A stretch of 11,370 bases of DNA from assembly GCA_020851915.1 (NCBI GenBank), contig JADZBT010000013.1:1-11370 (forward strand), read 5' to 3'. Both the position numbers and the translations under genes were made by a program. This stretch comes from Alphaproteobacteria bacterium. Lineage in GTDB: Bacteria > Pseudomonadota > Alphaproteobacteria > Rickettsiales > RI-342. Shown here piece after piece: positions 1 to 6,046 of this stretch. Every line of letters starts with the position of its first letter. Position 1 is the first letter of the stretch. The notes beneath the pieces were generated by a model. It ran no database searches. It was not told the DNA's origin and was given only the letters and a program-made list of their open reading frames with translations.

Positions 1-656
1 ATCTTCTCCGCGCGGATGGAATAATCGGCCTCGGTGGACACCGCCCGCACGGTGCGCGCCAGCCGGGTCAGCGGCTCGGACACCACCGCCTGAAGCTTGG
101 CCGAGAGGATATAGGCTACCAGCAGCGCCAGCAGCACAAATCCCGCCGCATAGAGAATATACTGGTTGAGGCTCTGCTTGATCTCGTTGAGATCGGCGCG
201 GATATAGATGGTTCCCAGCTTATCCTGCGCCTGAAGGATCGGCTGGTAGACATGCAGCGAGGCGTCATCGAAATAATATTGCGGAGATTTCACCGACGGG
301 CAGGGGATACCGGAAATATCACGGTAGTAACTGGCGAACACATTGTCTTCGGCATCATAGATGCAGGCGGCGACGATGGAGGATTTGGCGGCGAGCGAGG
401 CGAGATTCTCGGTGGCGACGCGCGCATCGTCGAAGGTGAGCGACGCCTTGCTGCGGTCGCCGATGATCTTGCCCACGGCGGAGAGATCCTGCACCATGCC
501 GTTGCGGATGGTCTGGGCGTCATTCACCATGAACACCGCGCTGATGAGCACCAGCGTCAGCGTGCTCACGCCCATGATGATGATCATCAATTTCTGCCGG
601 ATGGAGCAGTTCTGGAAATAGCGGCGGAAGCGCAGGCTGGTGAGTAACCATCTCAT
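1..656 (-). CDS. Membrane sensor protein, CHASE8-HAMP N-terminal part (partial at left edge)
   Basis: Reading from ATG at 656 down to the window edge gives 218 uninterrupted codons. A short basic cytoplasmic tail is followed by a first membrane segment (about residues 22-44), a periplasmic domain (about 46-165), a second membrane segment (about 166-186) and the start of a HAMP linker (about 187-218, with the SEPLTRLARTV motif). The periplasmic domain resembles CHASE8, the sensor of YfiN-type diguanylate cyclases and some hybrid histidine kinases; the stretch GDRSKASLTFDDA near residue 67 and VAACIYDAEDNVFASY near 96 are typical. The output domain (GGDEF, or histidine kinase) lies outside the window, so the activity cannot be named. 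The start ATG overlaps the stop of the upstream YfiR-like gene in an ATGA arrangement, suggesting translational coupling. YfiR-family proteins are known to bind and inhibit YfiN through its periplasmic domain, so the neighbour is a likely partner (inference). Confidence 0.85.
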   Translation of the reverse strand, partial: MRWLLTSLRFRRYFQNCSIRQKLMIIIMGVSTLTLVLISAVFMVNDAQTIRNGMVQDLSAVGKIIGDRSKASLTFDDARVATENLASLAAKSSIVAACIYDAEDNVFASYYRDISGIPCPSVKSPQYYFDDASLHVYQPILQAQDKLGTIYIRADLNEIKQSLNQYILYAAGFVLLALLVAYILSAKLQAVVSEPLTRLARTVRAVSTEADYSIRAEK

Positions 657-1210
657 GGCACGATCTCCGCCAGTTCCAGCAGTTGCGCGCTGCGGAAGCC
701 CTCCTGCGCGAAGGTCTGCGCGTTGATCTCCAGCTTCACCTTGTTGTCATGGGTATTCATGCCGACCATGCCACCATGATGCGCGAAATCCGCGATGTCA
801 CTCACGGTGAGCACACCGCGTCCTTTCAGCGACGCCAGCAACGACGGCATCTGGCCCTGCGCCGACGCCGCTATGAACAGCAGATGGCAGGCAGCAGCTT
901 CATTTGCGGATTTCGGGTAGCGCACTTCGAGGGCCGCTCCCTGCTTCTCGTGGATATAATCAAGGCTGGCCCCGAACGGGTTCTTGCCATAGACGCAGAT
1001 GATCGCCGGGCGCTCGGCCGTCGCTTCTGCGGGCGGAGTACGGGTCGCAGGCCATTCCACGAAATGCGTGAAGTTATATAAGAATACGGCCTTGATCTTG
1101 TATTCCCGCTCCAGCGCCGTATCGGCCGCCCAAAGCGGCGCTGACGAGCACAGCAGCGCCATCAGGAACAGGCAGGCAAGCGTTCGTCTGTGCGCTGCTA
1201 GAACCGCCAT
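653..1210 (-). CDS. YfiR/DUF4154-family periplasmic protein
   Basis: A 185-residue exported protein with a signal peptide (about residues 1-28, basic start, hydrophobic core, cleavage near PLWA/AD). The mature part matches the YfiR (DUF4154) family: the N-terminal motif IKAVFLYNFTHFVEWP (residues 39-54), a central VYGKNPFG loop, and the C-terminal GGMVGMNTHDNKVKLEINAQ followed by SAQLLELAEIV. In Pseudomonas, YfiR is a periplasmic repressor of the diguanylate cyclase YfiN. Two mature cysteines (C72 and C108) could form a disulfide like the first one in Pseudomonas YfiR; the second cysteine pair is absent. The gene starts inside the end of the TonB-dependent receptor gene (13-nt overlap) and its TGA overlaps the start of the CHASE8 sensor, so all three are probably co-translated. 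The Shine-Dalgarno before ATG 1210 is weak, which fits coupling. Ligand and true partner are unproven. Confidence 0.88.
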   Translation of the reverse strand: MAVLAAHRRTLACLFLMALLCSSAPLWAADTALEREYKIKAVFLYNFTHFVEWPATRTPPAEATAERPAIICVYGKNPFGASLDYIHEKQGAALEVRYPKSANEAAACHLLFIAASAQGQMPSLLASLKGRGVLTVSDIADFAHHGGMVGMNTHDNKVKLEINAQTFAQEGFRSAQLLELAEIVP

Positions 1211-3219
1211 GTCGCTTTACCGTAGAAGCTCCGCCCCACCTCGATAGGCGCGACATAGATGCTGGGGCCGAATTCGCTATGGCGGTCATCCAGCAGGTTC
1301 TGCCCTACCAGGCTGAGCTCCAGCCCGTCGCAGGGTTTCCAGCCCAGCCGCAGATCGGCGCGGATATAATCGCTGGCCGTGTAGTATTTCACATCGTCCA
1401 CGTAATAGAGTGACGTATCAAGCTCCATATCATGCGGCAGCGTCAGGTACGAGCGCAGGCTGAACTGCTGCTGCGGATACTTGATCTCGTCCTCCGCCGG
1501 GAGCGTGGTGGTACTGCCGGGCTTCTTATGGAAATACAGCTGGAGCAGGCTGTAGGATGCCGCGAGGTTCCATTCCGGCGTGACGCGCCAGCTGGCGGCG
1601 ATCTCCGTGCCGTAGGATTCGCCGTACATGTTATTGTCGAAATCGAGCGGCACGCGCAGGTACGGCGAAGGGGTCGCCACCGGCACGGGCGCACCCACTT
1701 CCGTCGCCAGCAGGTTGGAGTAATCATTATAGAACACGGTGGCGTCGAGCGTGACGTGGTTGTCCAGTTCCGCCCGCGTGCCGATCTCATAGGCCAGCAG
1801 GTTTTCCGCTTCCACCGCCGGATTCCCCACCCAGTAGGCGAACACCGGCAGCGGTGACGGCAGCACCGTGTTGGGAGGGAATCCCTCGATCATCACATCC
1901 ACGGTTTCGCTGCGTCCCGGCACGCGCACGGCGCGCGATACCGAGCCCCACACCGAATGCCGCGCATCGGGCGTCCAGAGCAACCGCGCATTGGGCTGCA
2001 CCTCATAGCCGGTATAGTCGTTATGCTCGAACTTGCTGCCCAGCGTGAGGGCGAGCGTATCGGGCATCAGCGTGATCTTGTCCTGCACGAAGGCGCTGGC
2101 GAGATCATCCGCCTGCGATTCCGGGGTGAAGCGCACGTAATCGATGCCCAGCGTATTCTTGGTGTCGGTCTCGCTCCAGATGCGCCGCCACCCCGTGCCC
2201 CAGGTGAGTTCATGGCGCTCGGCCAGCGGCAGCGTATGCTGGAAGTCCACATCCACGGTATCGATGCGGTGGCCATGCATGTGATAATCGCGGGCGCTGT
2301 GGTCGGCATAGGCCTGGAGCGTCAGCTCCTGCCCGTCGTCGGTATTCCTGTTCCAGCGCCCAAGAATGTTGCCTCCCTGCACGTCCGTGGTCTGGCCGGG
2401 CAGGAAGGTGCGGTAGGGCGGTGTGACGGTGGAGAACATGGAGGTGCGATCCTCATTGGCATTGAACGCGTCGCCCTGTAGCGTAAAGGAATCCGTTTCC
2501 CGCTCCCAGTCACTGCGGAATCCCGCGCGGCCCATGTGCCAGTCATCGTCCGCATCACCGCCGCCGCGCACCTGCTCGCCGCCCCGATCGAGGTATTTGG
2601 CATAGACGCGGTAATTTCCGTCCTTCGTTTTCCCGCCATGGCGCGCGGCCACGGTGGCGCGCTCCTGATTGCCGGTGGTGACAGTGGCCAGATCGCCCTG
2701 CGTATCCCGTGCATGCTTGGTGATGATGTTGATGACGCCGTTCACGGCGTTCGCGCCCCAGATGGTTCCGCCCGGCCCGCGCACCACCTCGATGCGCTCG
2801 ACGTCTTCCAGCATCAGATCCTGCTCATCCCAGAACACGCCGGAGAAAAGCGGCGTATAGACGCTGCGCCCGTCGATGAGCACCAGCAGCTTATTGGCGA
2901 ATTCCGAGTTGAAGCCGCGCGCGGTGATGGCCCACTGGTTGCTGTCGATGCGGGTGACATGCACGCCCGGAACCATCCGCAGCAGCTCGGGGATGGAGGT
3001 CATGCCGGAGCGGCGGATGTCCTCCTGCGTGATGACGTAGGCGGCGGCAGCGGTCTCGGAGAGTTTCTCTTTCTTTTTCGAGACGCTGGTGACTTCCTGA
3101 TCCATCAGCCCTTCAAGCGACAGCCCCAGCAGCGCGTCGATGGTGTCGTCCGCGAGCGCGGGCACGCACCACAGTATCGCCAGCGTGCTGATCGCGATGC
3201 CCCACGGTGTTTTTTTCAT
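1198..3219 (-). CDS. TonB-dependent outer-membrane receptor
   Basis: A 673-residue protein with a signal peptide (residues 1-23, ending PALA/DD), a plug domain (about 50-170) and a large beta barrel to the C-terminus, which ends in WRF as outer-membrane barrels normally do. The plug is highly characteristic: EVTSVSKKKEKLSE (42-55), ITQEDIRRSG (63-72), PELLRMVPGVHV (77-88), ITARGFNSEFANKLLVLIDG (98-117), RIEVVRGPGGTIWGANAVNG (142-161). It belongs to the group of receptors found beside DUF4154/YfiR genes and CHASE8 sensors; the substrate is unknown. TonB-ExbB-ExbD would energise it, but none is encoded here. Its 3' end overlaps the yfiR-like gene by 13 nt. The start ATG is 9 nt from AGGGG, which lies in the arm of a small hairpin. 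A signalling role rather than simple iron uptake is inferred from the operon, not shown. Confidence 0.92.
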   Translation of the reverse strand: MKKTPWGIAISTLAILWCVPALADDTIDALLGLSLEGLMDQEVTSVSKKKEKLSETAAAAYVITQEDIRRSGMTSIPELLRMVPGVHVTRIDSNQWAITARGFNSEFANKLLVLIDGRSVYTPLFSGVFWDEQDLMLEDVERIEVVRGPGGTIWGANAVNGVINIITKHARDTQGDLATVTTGNQERATVAARHGGKTKDGNYRVYAKYLDRGGEQVRGGGDADDDWHMGRAGFRSDWERETDSFTLQGDAFNANEDRTSMFSTVTPPYRTFLPGQTTDVQGGNILGRWNRNTDDGQELTLQAYADHSARDYHMHGHRIDTVDVDFQHTLPLAERHELTWGTGWRRIWSETDTKNTLGIDYVRFTPESQADDLASAFVQDKITLMPDTLALTLGSKFEHNDYTGYEVQPNARLLWTPDARHSVWGSVSRAVRVPGRSETVDVMIEGFPPNTVLPSPLPVFAYWVGNPAVEAENLLAYEIGTRAELDNHVTLDATVFYNDYSNLLATEVGAPVPVATPSPYLRVPLDFDNNMYGESYGTEIAASWRVTPEWNLAASYSLLQLYFHKKPGSTTTLPAEDEIKYPQQQFSLRSYLTLPHDMELDTSLYYVDDVKYYTASDYIRADLRLGWKPCDGLELSLVGQNLLDDRHSEFGPSIYVAPIEVGRSFYGKATWRF

Positions 3220-3228
3220 GGTATGGTT

Positions 3229-3243
3229 CCCCTGTTGCAGGGG
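3229..3243 (-). promoter_or_regulatory. Hairpin containing the ribosome binding site of the receptor gene
   Basis: Directly upstream of the receptor start there is a perfect inverted repeat: on the minus strand CCCCTG, loop CAA, then CAGGGG. The second arm contains the only good Shine-Dalgarno sequence (AGGGG), 9 nt before ATG 3219. If the leader folds, the ribosome binding site is paired, so this may limit translation. The structure is seen directly; the regulatory role is inference. Confidence 0.45.
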
Positions 3244-3291
3244 ATAGTAAAGGCCGGGGAAGCGCCGCTGTCAATGCCCGAGCGCCTGAGA

Positions 3292-3567
3292 CTACCCGTT
3301 TTCCGCCGTTTTCTGCTCCGGAAGCTGGGGCGCATGCACCACTTCACGGTATTCGCCCTCGACCACCGTCGTACCGCCGTCACCCGCAGTGGTGTTCTGA
3401 TACCAGGAGGTATGCACCATCGTCCCCGCCCCGCGCGAAGCGAACCAGGCGATGATCGGCATGACCAGCAGCAGCAGCAGAACCAGCGAGAGGCCAGCCA
3501 CCAGCGAAAAGGCGATGAGGAACGCCGTACCGACCATTTCGAACAGAAACATGAAGAATCGTATCAT
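3292..3567 (-). CDS. Small single-pass membrane protein, function unknown
   Basis: A 91-residue protein starting MIRFFMFLFEMVGT. Residues of about 12-41 form one long, strongly hydrophobic membrane segment rich in Leu and Val, followed by a 45-residue hydrophilic tail with many Thr, Glu and Val. No family was recognised. A longer reading from ATG 3597 is possible, but that ATG lies upstream of a good promoter -10 element (3576-3581), so the start at 3567 is preferred; it leaves almost no 5' leader. The gene precedes the receptor operon on the same strand with a 72-nt gap, so co-transcription is possible. Confidence 0.6.
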   Translation of the reverse strand: MIRFFMFLFEMVGTAFLIAFSLVAGLSLVLLLLLVMPIIAWFASRGAGTMVHTSWYQNTTAGDGGTTVVEGEYREVVHAPQLPEQKTAENG

Positions 3568-3575
3568 GGGCGGGG

Positions 3576-3604
3576 ATAATACGCATTTACAGTGCATTAC
3601 TCAA
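3576..3604 (-). promoter_or_regulatory. Sigma70-type promoter for the small membrane protein (near-leaderless)
   Basis: On the minus strand TTGAGT (3604-3599), a 17-nt spacer, then TATTAT (3581-3576). Only 8 nt separate the -10 element from ATG 3567, so transcription would begin at or within about 2 nt of the start codon. Confidence 0.55.
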
Positions 3605-3632
3605 GCGATCATCGCAGGGTTCCCGCCCGCGC

Positions 3633-3661
3633 TTGAAATTTTATCCACAGAGGCGTACACT
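3633..3661 (+). promoter_or_regulatory. Promoter of the cold-shock-domain gene, with a DnaA box in the spacer
   Basis: TTGAAA (3633-3638), a 17-nt spacer, TACACT (3656-3661). The spacer holds a perfect DnaA box, TTATCCACA (3641-3649). The predicted transcript start near 3668 gives a leader of about 23 nt before ATG 3691. Spacing and -35 are good, while the -10 matches only 4 of 6 positions. Confidence 0.45.
3641..3649 (+). promoter_or_regulatory. Perfect DnaA box
   Basis: TTATCCACA, an exact match to the 9-bp DnaA consensus TTATNCACA. It lies between the -35 and -10 of the csp-like gene promoter and upstream of the divergent promoter at 3576-3604, so bound DnaA could affect either gene. Confidence 0.5.
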
Positions 3662-3690
3662 GCCCCCATCCTGACAGGGGGGAGGGTACG

Positions 3691-3891
3691 ATGGTAATGG
3701 GAACCGTGGTATATTTTAACCGCTCGAGCCGCTACGGCATCATCGAGCAGGATTCCGGCGAGGACGTGTTCGTGTATGAGCGCGACATCCGGGGCACGAA
3801 TCCCGTGCTGATCCCCGGTGAGCGGGTCGAGTTCGACGTCGACCAGCGCCACCGCCGCACGATCGCCCAGCTCGTGGTACTCGTCGCATAA
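3691..3891 (+). CDS. Cold-shock-domain protein, diverged
   Basis: A 66-residue protein that matches the CspA-type OB fold over its whole length: MGTVVYFN at the first strand, the aligned RNP1 region SRYGIIEQD, RNP2 region DVFVYERDI, and GERVEFDV near the end. Cold-shock proteins bind single-stranded RNA or DNA and act as RNA chaperones in the cytoplasm. This copy is unusual: RNP1 is normally KGFGFI or KGYGFI, so a Gly and an aromatic are replaced (RYGII), and the His of VFVH is Tyr. Nucleic-acid binding may therefore be altered. A GGAGG Shine-Dalgarno (3681-3685) is 5 nt before ATG 3691; ATG 3697 is an alternative start closer to the family's usual N-terminus. Confidence 0.82.
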   Translation: MVMGTVVYFNRSSRYGIIEQDSGEDVFVYERDIRGTNPVLIPGERVEFDVDQRHRRTIAQLVVLVA

Positions 3892-3900
3892 TCCACGCCC

Positions 3901-3909
3901 TTATCCACA
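3901..3909 (+). promoter_or_regulatory. Second perfect DnaA box
   Basis: A second exact TTATCCACA lies 9 nt after the csp-like stop codon and about 90 nt before the LysR gene, in the same orientation as the first box 260 bp away. A weak partial match (TAATCCACG) lies just upstream at 3889-3897. Confidence 0.45.
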
Positions 3910-3984
3910 AGCACCCATTCCACATCCGGAGCGGCTGTTCTTGCCCACCCCGACACCGGAAACCTTCCCTCCGTCCCCACAACT

Positions 3985-3993
3985 TGCTATATA
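3985..3993 (+). promoter_or_regulatory. Extended -10 element, leaderless start of the LysR gene
   Basis: TG-C-TATATA (3985-3993) ends 7 nt before ATG 4001. No Shine-Dalgarno is visible between it and the start codon. The -35 position (TTCCCT at 3965) is poor, as is common with extended -10 promoters. Transcription would start at about the ATG. Confidence 0.4.
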
Positions 3994-4000
3994 CGCGTAC

Positions 4001-4891
4001 ATGGACTGGGATCGAATACGCATCTTTTATTCCGTGGCTACCGCAGGCAGCTTCACCAAGGCGGGGGAGCAGCTCAACCTCAGCCAGTCGGCCATCAGCC
4101 GCCAGATCAGCACGCTGGAGGAAAGCCTCGGCGTTACGCTGTTTCACCGCCATGCGCGCGGGCTGGTGCTCACCGAGCAGGGCAACACCCTCTACCGCAC
4201 GGCCAAGGACGTGTTCGCCAAGCTCCGCGCCGCCGAGAATGCGCTGGCCGACAGCAAGGATCGCCCGCAGGGGCCACTCATCATCACCACCACCGTGGCC
4301 TTCGGCACGATGTGGCTGACGCCGCTCATGCGCGAATTCACCGAGCTGCACCCGACCATCCAGGTGTCGGTGATCGCCGACGACCACGAGCTCGACCTGC
4401 ATCGTGGCGAGGCCGACGTCGCCATCCGCTTCCACGCGCCCACGCAGCAGGATCTCATCCAGCGCCACCTGATGAGCGTGCATTCTGCGGTCTACGCCTC
4501 CAACGACTACCTGCGTAAATACGGCGTGCCACAGAAGGCCAAAGACCTCGACAAGCACCGCATCATCGTCTACAGCGACGAGCCGAAATCCCTCATCCCC
4601 AACGTCAACTGGCTGCTGAATGTCGGCGCCGCCACGCCGCGCGAGCCGATATTCCGCGTCAACAACCTGTTCGGCATCCTGAAAGCAGTGGAGAGCGGGA
4701 TGGGCATCGCCACCCTGCCGCCCTACATGCTACAGGGCGTCAGCGGCGTGACGCGCATCCTCGACAACCTCGCCGGCCCCACCACCGAGGCCTATTTCGT
4801 TTACCCGCGCGAATTGCAGCATTCCAAGCCGCGCCGCATCGCCGCCTTCCGCGATTTCATCCTGCGTAAGGTGGCCGAGGTGGAATGTTAG
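4001..4891 (+). CDS. LysR-family transcriptional regulator
   Basis: A 296-residue protein with an N-terminal winged helix-turn-helix (about residues 3-62; AGSFTKAGEQLNLSQSAISR then ISTLEESLGVTLFHRHARGL) and a two-lobed periplasmic-binding-like effector domain (about 90-290; ITTTVAFGTMWLTP, ELDLHRGEADVAIRF). Length and layout are normal for the family. The effector is not recognisable. Earlier in-frame starts exist back to 3818, but the Pro/Ser-rich extension overlaps the csp-like gene and is not family-like, so ATG 4001 is chosen. There is no divergent neighbour, so the classical LysR target next door is missing; the downstream hypothetical gene on the same strand (74-nt gap) is one possible target. 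Confidence 0.93.
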   Translation: MDWDRIRIFYSVATAGSFTKAGEQLNLSQSAISRQISTLEESLGVTLFHRHARGLVLTEQGNTLYRTAKDVFAKLRAAENALADSKDRPQGPLIITTTVAFGTMWLTPLMREFTELHPTIQVSVIADDHELDLHRGEADVAIRFHAPTQQDLIQRHLMSVHSAVYASNDYLRKYGVPQKAKDLDKHRIIVYSDEPKSLIPNVNWLLNVGAATPREPIFRVNNLFGILKAVESGMGIATLPPYMLQGVSGVTRILDNLAGPTTEAYFVYPRELQHSKPRRIAAFRDFILRKVAEVEC

Positions 4892-4910
4892 GCCATCTTC
4901 ACGATTCTGT

Positions 4911-4962
4911 AACCGTTCGGTTGTATGGTGAATAAATCGAACCGTCTGTATGGAATGAATAA
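4911..4962 (+). repeat. Imperfect tandem repeat upstream of the 108-residue hypothetical gene
   Basis: Two copies of the pattern AACCGT - GTATGG - TGAATAA follow one another with a period of 29 bp: 4911-4916, 4923-4928, 4929-4935 and then 4940-4945, 4948-4953, 4956-4962. The first copy also contains a short AACCG/CGGTT inverted repeat. The second copy ends 3 nt before ATG 4966. The arrangement resembles a tandem operator or a small duplication of a leader. Confidence 0.55.
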
Positions 4963-4965
4963 TTT

Positions 4966-5292
4966 ATGTCTGTAGACACCAGCGGCCATGAACTGGCGGC
5001 CCTGATGAAGGAGGGGGCGGTCGGGATATACACCGCGCTCCACACCGGCAGGTTCGCCGTGTGCGTCGACTTCACCCATACGCCCGCCGCGCATGTAACG
5101 CCCTGTTTCGGCGCGCGCGGCGCGGTGCTACGCGTCGCCGAAGGCGGGAGCGGTTCCGTTACCCACCAGCCCCACGGCCCGAATCTCTGGAGATTCACGA
5201 ACCCGGCGGAAGTGGAGCGCCTGAGCCATTTTTGTGCAGAGCATGGCATAGAGCTCAAGCCCCGGATGGGGATAGAACAGATCCGCCGGTGA
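4966..5292 (+). CDS. Hypothetical protein, 108 residues
   Basis: Start ATG 4966, stop TGA at 5290-5292. No family was recognised. It begins with a probable helix (GHELAALMKEGAVG), continues with alternating short strands (YTALHTGRFAVCVDF, AVLRVAEGGSG), and ends with a helical, charged tail. There is no signal peptide or membrane segment; three cysteines are scattered. The ribosome binding site is weak (GGAA at 4952-4955, within the tandem repeat). The gene follows the LysR gene by 74 nt on the same strand and may be co-transcribed or controlled by it. Codon use looks like that of the neighbours, which supports a real gene. Confidence 0.6.
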   Translation: MSVDTSGHELAALMKEGAVGIYTALHTGRFAVCVDFTHTPAAHVTPCFGARGAVLRVAEGGSGSVTHQPHGPNLWRFTNPAEVERLSHFCAEHGIELKPRMGIEQIRR

Positions 5293-5393
5293 ATCCGCCA
5301 CTCGCAACCCTCTATTTTTCCGGGTTTAATAAAACTTCAACATTCGGCAGTTATGCTGCGTGGCACGGATGCTAGAGTCGCAAGGAGAGAGAA

Positions 5394-5909
5394 ATGGCAA
5401 AATCGCTGACACTTGATGTTCCAGAGGTCATTCAGGCGTGGAGCCATCTGAAATCGATTTACGAACTGAAAATTTCTGTGGATAGGCACGATGAATGGGA
5501 AAATCCCACGGCCTCTCTGCATGATCTCGCCCTGCTGGCCGTGGAATTCCTCCCTGCGGACAGTCGCATCTCACGATTCATGGCCGTGGCCCAGCGCATC
5601 GGGAGGGCACATAATATGCGCGAGCAGGAAACGCTCTCTACGGAGGATCTGGATCTGTTGTTCTCTCCGCAGAAGGTATTCTCCGAAGCCGCCGAAGCGA
5701 TCGCGGCATCCAATATTACCGTCGATGACCTGCTGGCCGTGCGCCACACCGCTGCCGCGTCCGCCTTTATGAACAAGGAAGAAATCGCTACAGGGCTTCG
5801 GGATGCCAGTACCTTTCTTTTCGCCTCCCAGTACCGTTTGCAAGAGCTGTTGACGGAGGCCGGTCAGCGAAAAGGCGTGGAAATGCCGGCCGAAGGGCGT
5901 ACAAAATAG
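5394..5909 (+). CDS. Hypothetical protein, 171 residues
   Basis: A soluble, mostly helical protein with a strong Shine-Dalgarno (AAGGAG, 5382-5387) 6 nt before ATG 5394. No signal peptide, membrane segment or known motif was seen. Composition is rich in Ala, Glu and Leu, with a helical stretch around residues 95-145. A possible extended -10 (TGCTAGAGT, 5370-5378) sits upstream without a good -35. It has its own well-formed start and stands alone, followed by a long intergenic block, so it is probably monocistronic. Function unknown. Confidence 0.75.
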   Translation: MAKSLTLDVPEVIQAWSHLKSIYELKISVDRHDEWENPTASLHDLALLAVEFLPADSRISRFMAVAQRIGRAHNMREQETLSTEDLDLLFSPQKVFSEAAEAIAASNITVDDLLAVRHTAAASAFMNKEEIATGLRDASTFLFASQYRLQELLTEAGQRKGVEMPAEGRTK

Positions 5910-5953
5910 CCTTTTCTATCTTTCACCATACTCCGCCCCCTGATTCCTGCACC

Positions 5954-5968
5954 TTAACATCCCCTTAA
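5954..5968 (+). promoter_or_regulatory. CtrA-type binding site
   Basis: TTAA (5954-5957), exactly 7 bases, TTAA (5965-5968): the gapped consensus of the alphaproteobacterial cell-cycle regulator CtrA. The same bases read as CCTTAA repeated with an 11-bp period, which also suits an OmpR/PhoB-type response regulator. It lies about 80-90 bp before the predicted start of the small RNA at 6047. Confidence 0.4.
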
Positions 5969-5972
5969 TCAT

Positions 5973-6002
5973 TCATGCAATATTTGCATGAGTGCAATGC
6001 AA
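5973..6002. promoter_or_regulatory. Palindromic operator-like site with extra TGCAA half sites
   Basis: A perfect inverted repeat, TCATGCAA (5973-5980), TAT, TTGCATGA (5984-5991), is followed by two further TGCAA units (5993-5997 and 5998-6002). It ends 9 nt before the predicted -35 of the small RNA promoter, a typical position for an activator or repressor site. The binding protein is not recognised. Confidence 0.45.
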
Positions 6003-6011
6003 TAACAGCGT

Positions 6012-6039
6012 TTGTAAACCAGAAACGGATGGCTATACT
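6012..6039 (+). promoter_or_regulatory. Promoter of the predicted small RNA
   Basis: TTGTAA (6012-6017), a 16-nt spacer, TATACT (6034-6039, 5 of 6 consensus bases). A start at G6047 would place the first base of the transcript exactly at the base of an 8-bp stem. Confidence 0.45.
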
Positions 6040-6046
6040 CACCCTT

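Noticed and set aside
2536..3579. 347-codon open frame on the plus strand opposite the receptor
   Set aside because: Antisense to a clear TonB-dependent receptor, crosses its start and the next gene, and has no recognisable domain or start signals.
3633..3909. Replication origin at the DnaA boxes
   Set aside because: Only two perfect boxes, no AT-rich unwinding region and no typical origin-linked genes; a regulatory role is more plausible.
3818..4000. 61-residue N-terminal extension of the LysR protein
   Set aside because: Ser/Pro-rich, overlaps the csp-like gene, unlike the family N-terminus; the extended -10 lies immediately before ATG 4001.
3740..4558. 272-codon open frame on the minus strand opposite the LysR gene
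   Set aside because: Antisense to conserved LysR coding sequence and the csp-like gene; composition is typical of a shadow frame.
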